From assembly GCF_020541265.1 (NCBI RefSeq), contig NZ_CP045925.1:806001-870000 (forward strand): DNA of 64,000 nucleotides. The letters are read 5' to 3'. The position numbers and the translations under genes are program-made. Shown here in pieces: positions 58,807-64,000 of this stretch. The notes under the pieces are model-generated. The model was not told where the DNA came from. It did not search any database and worked only from the letters and a program-made list of their open reading frames with translations. Positions within the stretch are counted from its first letter, which is position 1. Every line of letters starts with the position of its first letter. Source of the DNA: Profftia lariciata. GTDB lineage: Bacteria; Pseudomonadota; Gammaproteobacteria; Enterobacterales; Enterobacteriaceae.

Positions 58807-59456
58807 ATATTATATTTACTAATAAAAAATAATGCTATCTAAAATAATTATTAATCATTTAATATATCTAAAAATATAATAACGTAATATTAAGTTGGAT
58901 ATTATTTATTATAACTGATAAATCTTATATAATAATATTAAAATTACTATTGTATCACTTAATATACTTATATTATTATTTTAGTTTTAAGAATTACACT
59001 ATAATATAGTATTATATTGTTATAATTATTTGATATAATACTAAAAGTATATATTTTAAGTATGTTAGATATTAATATAATTAATTATATATTTTTTAAA
59101 AAATATTTAATGTTTACTATGTATTAAACTATTATTAGTTTAACCAGTAATAACATTATATTAATAATATAAAATCATTATTAAATATTAAATTAATAAT
59201 AATATTTATTTTATAATTAAATTAATAAACATTATATATAGTGTGTTTTTTATTGATTTATGATTATTAGATAGATTTAAAAATTATTTATAATTATCAA
59301 TAATAGATTATCTATTATTGATATAATGATGTATTATAAATAGTCACTTTAATTTAGTGAATATTTATTTACAGTAATTATATTAAATATATTTAAAATC
59401 AATATAACTTCTTATTATATAATAATAACTGTTTTATTTATGAAAATTACAATTTT
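58807..59456. other. non-coding gap between suhB and tusA
   Basis: 650 bases between converging genes. Contains one clear hairpin at 59296-59322 (listed separately); nothing else supported. Confidence 0.5.
59296..59322. terminator. 12-bp hairpin between suhB and tusA
   Basis: ATCAATAATAGA, loop TTA, TCTATTATTGAT: perfect 12-bp stem. It lies between two converging genes, which fits a bidirectional terminator, but the stem is A/T-rich and no long U tract follows. Confidence 0.4.
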
Positions 59457-59705
59457 TTATATTAAACCTTTACGTAATAAATAACGATATGGTATAATTT
59501 TAGTTTCTTTCGCAATTAGTTCATGATTCATAAAACAACAAAAAATTGGAATATCACGAATAGTAGTTGGATCATTAGCTATGAGTAATAACGTTTCTCC
59601 TTTTTCCATATGACGTATAGTTTTACGTAACATCATAATAGGTTCAGGACACATCAGACCCAATGCATTTAGCATTTTATCTGGGTTAGCAAAAATATTG
59701 GTCAT
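59457..59705 (-). CDS. tusA: sulfur carrier protein TusA
   Basis: 82 residues from the ATG at 59705 (MTNIFANPDK for MTDLFSSPDH); E. coli 81. The upstream in-frame start is not used in the family. Catalytic Cys19 in GLMCPEPIMM; NDPTTIRDIPIFC and the C-terminal PYRYLLRKG are kept. TusA takes sulfur from IscS and passes it through TusBCD and TusE to MnmA for 2-thiolation of wobble uridine in tRNA-Lys, -Glu and -Gln. Confidence 0.96.
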   Translation of the reverse strand: MTNIFANPDKMLNALGLMCPEPIMMLRKTIRHMEKGETLLLIANDPTTIRDIPIFCCFMNHELIAKETKIIPYRYLLRKGLI

Positions 59706-61946
59706 ATTTTTCTCTACAATAATAAAACAAAATTTTTTATTTAGTAACATTAGCAGATAAATTATGTATTTAATCTGTTATATAATACTTCTTTAAAAGA
59801 AGAATTATATATGTTATTATTTATATAAAAAATAATTATAAACAATTTTATTAAGTAATATTACTTAATAAATTAACTAAGATAACTAAAAGTATTCTTA
59901 CTTTATAAAAAATATTAAATATGAGTATTCATATATATTTGTTATATATACTATATAATTAATAACTTTTAAATATTTTTATAATATATACTTCTAATAT
60001 TAATTATTTTATATATTATAAAATAGATTTAGTGTATATAATAGCTATTTAATAGTTTAATGATAAAAAATACTGAATATTACACATATCCAATGTGTTT
60101 ACGAAAAAACTAGTATTGTTATATTTATTATTACTGCCAAAATATTAAAATATATTTTATATCTGAAGTATTATATAATTATCATAAAAATAATATACTA
60201 AAAAATATAATAAATTATATTTATTGCGATATATAATTAATTAATGATTAACTTTAGTTAAAATGCTTTCAGTAAGCTAAGAACTATATATCATTAGCAA
60301 TACAAATATAACAATGATTAAAAAGTTTAAATATTACATATTTTTACATTAAATTATTAATAATATTTTCTTATTAAGAATAAATGTATTAATAAAACAG
60401 TATACTTTAAATGATTAAAGTAAAATATTAATAATAATTAATATTATTATACTAAAATAAAGTTAATATAAAATATATAGTATTATATTATCCCTTAATA
60501 AGAAATTTTATAATATTATTATAAATTATTTTATTACTTATAAAATCTAAAAACCATTTTTTATATCTCTTTCATTAAAATAACTTTATATAACATTTAT
60601 TATTTATTATAATAAAACTTATAATTATCACATTAAATTTTAATTTAAAAAAATTAAAATTATTATATCAGATAGCTTAATCTTATTTAAGATAAAATTT
60701 TGTTAAATATTTTATAATACTAGTAAAAAATTCTTAAAATAATGCATTATATTAAATAATTAATGGTATTATGTAGTATCTTATTTATTAGATCTTTAGT
60801 AAGATAATATACTGTAATCATTACAGTATGAAACTAATAAAAAACATAAATAAATTATTTTAGATTAACAATAAATTTTTTATAAATAAGTATCTTAAAT
60901 ATTAATTAATAATTTTATAATACATCAAATAAAATTTATTATATATGCTTATTAATAACAGTAATATGAAGTATTTATTAAAAGAGATCAATAAATTTAA
61001 AAAAATAATTTCTATATAAATGACTTTTATATAAAAAACAATAATTAATTATCATAACTATTTTTTATAATGAAACATATATATTAAAACAAATAAATAT
61101 GTTAAGTATTCTAACTAATTATAAATACAATGAATCCTAGAAAAGGAATAAATAATCTTTAGAAAAAATAATATTTACTCAATTAATTATTAGTAATCTT
61201 ATTTATTACTGTAATTTTAGAGAAATATATTAAATATATAAAAAATATTACTTTTAGATAAGTAAAATATAAATTATTTCATTAAATAAAATTAAAAATT
61301 TATTTATTGAATGATCAAACTATCAACTATAATTATAGTTTTATAAGATATATTATCAATAAAATATAATTTTATTACATAATTTAAAATAAATACTTAA
61401 TATTTTATATATTGTATTTTGTAAAAAATAAAATATATAATGGTATTACATTATAGATATTATATATATTTTATATTACATAATAATGTTAATAAAATCT
61501 TTAATATATCTCTTAATAAATTTTAATAAATTAAAAATTAATTTACTGATTAATACTGTAATTAATATACTTATTAAGTATAATTAATAATATTGAAAAT
61601 AAAAAACTACTAAAATAAATAAAATTTATTTTAAGTTTTTTTGAAATATACTGTATTAATAATAAATATTGTATTACAGTCATTAATTTAATATTATTTT
61701 ATTTACATCAAAAATGTACTAATTAATAAACATAATAATAAAAGTTTTTTATTATTCTTATAATAATCTATTTTTTTACATATAATAAACAAAGATTATG
61801 ATTAATATTTTTTTTAATTACAATTAAATAAAATTATTCATAATTTACAAAATTATATCCTACTATCGATATTTTATGTAAATGACTTATTTAAGAAAAA
61901 CAAAAGATTAATAATTGTTATTATTATTTTCTAGGAAATAACAACT
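59706..61946. other. 2.2 kb non-coding region before dcuA
   Basis: Very A/T-rich. E. coli has aspA just before dcuA. I tried to follow AspA on the plus strand: one short piece near 60961 (NMKYLLKE for VMEPVIGQ) is tempting, but its flanks do not fit, so I do not call it. Confidence 0.5.
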
Positions 61947-63248
61947 ATGTTAATGATAGAACTAATAATTGTATTATTTGCTATATTTTTAGGTGCAAAA
62001 TTAGGGGGTATAGGAATAGGCTTGTCTGGTGGTTTTGGAGTATGCATGCTTGCTATAATTGGTGTTCAACCAGGACATATTCCATTTGATGTAATTTCAA
62101 TAATTATAGCAGTAATAGTCGCAATATCTACTATGCAAATTGCTGGCGGTATAGACTATTTAACAATAAAAACTGAAAAATTACTCAGTAATAATCCGAA
62201 TTATATTACTATTATAGCACCCATGGTGACATATTTGTGTACTATTGTAACGGGTACTGGTAATATTGCTTTATCTATTTTACCTATTATTATAAAAGTA
62301 GCAAAAAAACAAAATATTAAGCCATGTATACCTCTATCTACTGCAGTAATTTCTGCTCAAATAGCAATTACAGCATCTCCAGTTTCTGCTGCTGTTATTT
62401 ATATGTCTTCTATTATAGCTAATCGTGGCATTAATTATATAAATTTATTAATGGTAGTAATTCCATCTACATTGATGGCTATTTTAACGATGTCTTTTAT
62501 TATATTTCTATGTTTTAATTCAAAATTATCTGATGATCATATGTATCAAAAACGTTTATCCCAAGGATTAATTAAAGCATATAATGATAAACAAATTATT
62601 ATTGATAATCATGCACAAATATCTGTATGGCTATTTTTATTGGGTCTAATCAGCATAATATGCTATGCTATTTTTAGTAGCTCTAGCATATGTATAATTA
62701 AAACTTCTATAATGAATATTACTAATACTATATTAAGTATTATGTTTAGTGTCGCAACATTAACAATTATTATATGTCAGGTTAATACCAATTATATACT
62801 TAACTCTAATATTTTTAAAGCTGGCATAAATTCATGTATTTGTATTTTAGGTGTTTCTTGGTTAGGAGATACTTTTGTGCAAGAGAATATGCAATGGATA
62901 CAAAATACTATAAGCACTATAATTCAAGTTAATCCTTGGTTGCTCGTGATAATATTCTTCTTTCTTTCTACTATTATGTATTCTCAAGCAACAACAACAA
63001 AAACTTTTATGCCAATAATTATTGCACTTAATATTTCTCCTTTAGTTGCAGTAACTTCTTTTGCAGCAATTGCTAGTTTGTTTATTGTACCTACTTACCC
63101 AACTGTAGTAGCGGCAATGCAAATGGATGATACTGGTACAACTAGCATAGGTAAATTTATTTTTAATCATTCATTTTTTATACCAGGTCTTATAGGGGTT
63201 ATATTATCTATTATATTTAGTTTTTTATTTGGTAGTATTATATTATAA
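61947..63248 (+). CDS. dcuA: C4-dicarboxylate transporter DcuA
   Basis: 433 residues, equal to E. coli DcuA and colinear throughout; LSGGFGVCMLAIIGVQPG and SVWLFLLG place it with DcuA rather than DcuB. About ten membrane segments. Conserved GTGNIALSILP, STAVISAQIAITASPVSAAV and MDDTGTTSIGKFIFNH. It exchanges or takes up aspartate, malate, fumarate and succinate. AGGAAA lies 8 bases before the ATG. Stands alone; in E. coli it follows aspA. Could supply aspartate or fumarate from the host. Confidence 0.95.
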   Translation: MLMIELIIVLFAIFLGAKLGGIGIGLSGGFGVCMLAIIGVQPGHIPFDVISIIIAVIVAISTMQIAGGIDYLTIKTEKLLSNNPNYITIIAPMVTYLCTIVTGTGNIALSILPIIIKVAKKQNIKPCIPLSTAVISAQIAITASPVSAAVIYMSSIIANRGINYINLLMVVIPSTLMAILTMSFIIFLCFNSKLSDDHMYQKRLSQGLIKAYNDKQIIIDNHAQISVWLFLLGLISIICYAIFSSSSICIIKTSIMNITNTILSIMFSVATLTIIICQVNTNYILNSNIFKAGINSCICILGVSWLGDTFVQENMQWIQNTISTIIQVNPWLLVIIFFFLSTIMYSQATTTKTFMPIIIALNISPLVAVTSFAAIASLFIVPTYPTVVAAMQMDDTGTTSIGKFIFNHSFFIPGLIGVILSIIFSFLFGSIIL

Positions 63249-64000
63249 GGTATCTCATATATTGCAATATTACACAAACAATATACTTAAATTTTATTTT
63301 ATATATTATAAATACATTAATACTAAAAATATTATATATTAATTGATAAATATCTTGATAATAATTAATAAAATATCAATATTATAATAAATATACTATG
63401 TATTATCATACTATTTTTTGATTCTGTGTTATATGTAACATGCTAAGATATTTTTTAAAAAACAATAATATCTTTATAAAATACTATTTTTATTTATACG
63501 TAAATATTTTCAATAAAATATATTTTATAATATTTATTAAAAAGAATTATTTATATATGATTTTGTAAAAATAAATTATGTTATTTATTATGCTTTATAA
63601 TTATAAATTATATCAATTAAAAATATTTATTTGTTAATGAGTTAGTTATTTAATAGTAATGATATTAAATTATAATAATTTATAATTTTAAAAAAATATT
63701 AATATATTATAAATATTATATTGATTAATTATATACTAAAATAGTAAAGTCATTAATTACATTAATGTAATTTTTTTAATTTTAATTATATTATATATAT
63801 TATATGTTTTTTATATATATGTATATATTTATGTATAAAATAAACTTAATTTAATAAAGATTATGCTATTTTATATATGTTAATCATTCATAATAAAAAA
63901 TAATTTTTATAAAAGTTATATAAGAATATCTATTCTTTATAAGAAGAAAATTACACATGATTATGTTATAATAAAAAATAATTATTAATTATACTTTGCT
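63249..64000. other. non-coding end of the window
   Basis: 750 bases after dcuA with no gene, fossil or clear terminator that I can support. Confidence 0.5.

Noticed and set aside
60900..61020. Possible aspA remnant before dcuA
   Set aside because: Only about eight positions around NMKYLLKE resemble AspA and the flanking codons do not fit, so it could be chance.
1..64000. CRISPR arrays, insertion sequences, prophage, toxin-antitoxin or defence genes
   Set aside because: No regularly spaced repeats, transposase motifs or phage genes were seen; the window is ancestral enterobacterial core sequence only.
1..64000. Replication origin
   Set aside because: No cluster of DnaA boxes or origin-linked genes (dnaA, gidA, mioC) is present; A/T richness alone is uniform in this genome.

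Overview
The window looks like chromosomal DNA from a long-established, genome-reduced gammaproteobacterial endosymbiont of the Enterobacterales. Nearly every intact protein is an obvious, almost colinear homologue of an Escherichia coli housekeeping protein. Base composition is extremely AT-rich, and more so between genes. By my count only about 60% of the sequence is intact coding or tRNA sequence. I see no insertion sequence, prophage, CRISPR array, rRNA or defence gene. The host and species cannot be named from the sequence alone.

Layout. 0.9-5 kb: potD, a decayed priA, rpmE. 7.5-8 kb: a four-tRNA cluster (Arg-His-Leu-Pro on the minus strand) in the E. coli argX-hisR-leuT-proM order. 9.6-18.5 kb: leuS-lptE-holA, then fossils of nadD, rsfS and rlmH, then mrdA-mrdB; this is the E. 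coli order. 18.6-21.4 kb: deoD and deoB with an eroded deoC. 21.7-23.2 kb: yegH. 25-30.3 kb: mscM-psd and a fossil rsgA. 30.4-31.2 kb: dnaC. 31.9-35.6 kb: znuB, a fossil znuC, znuA, mepM. 36.2-49.9 kb: the complete alpha, spc and S10 ribosomal clusters, 28 genes on the minus strand without a missing member. 50.7-58 kb: pgm, fossil seqA, fossil ybfF, fldA, fur, fossil glnS, again in E. coli order. 58-59.7 kb: suhB and tusA. 61.9-63.2 kb: dcuA.

What remains is mostly information processing (28-gene ribosomal block, rpmE, leuS, dnaC, holA, tRNAs, tusA), envelope growth (mrdA, mrdB, mepM, lptE, psd, mscM), a few transport genes (potD, znuA/znuB, dcuA, yegH), purine nucleoside and hexose-phosphate steps (deoD, deoB, pgm), flavodoxin, and one classical regulator (fur).

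The most interesting content is in the apparently empty DNA. Translating it by eye, I could align shreds of priA, nadD, rsfS, rlmH, deoC, rsgA, znuC, seqA, ybfF and glnS to their E. coli counterparts. Most lie exactly where E. coli synteny predicts them. Three (glnS, nadD, znuC) raise real questions about how the cell lives. A second notable point is suhB: it is full length and free of indels, but has lost three of the four acidic metal ligands of its inositol monophosphatase site. That fits survival for its non-enzymatic role in rRNA transcription. I found no wholly new gene system. All pseudogene alignments were made by eye from memory of the E. coli proteins and need a computed search to confirm.
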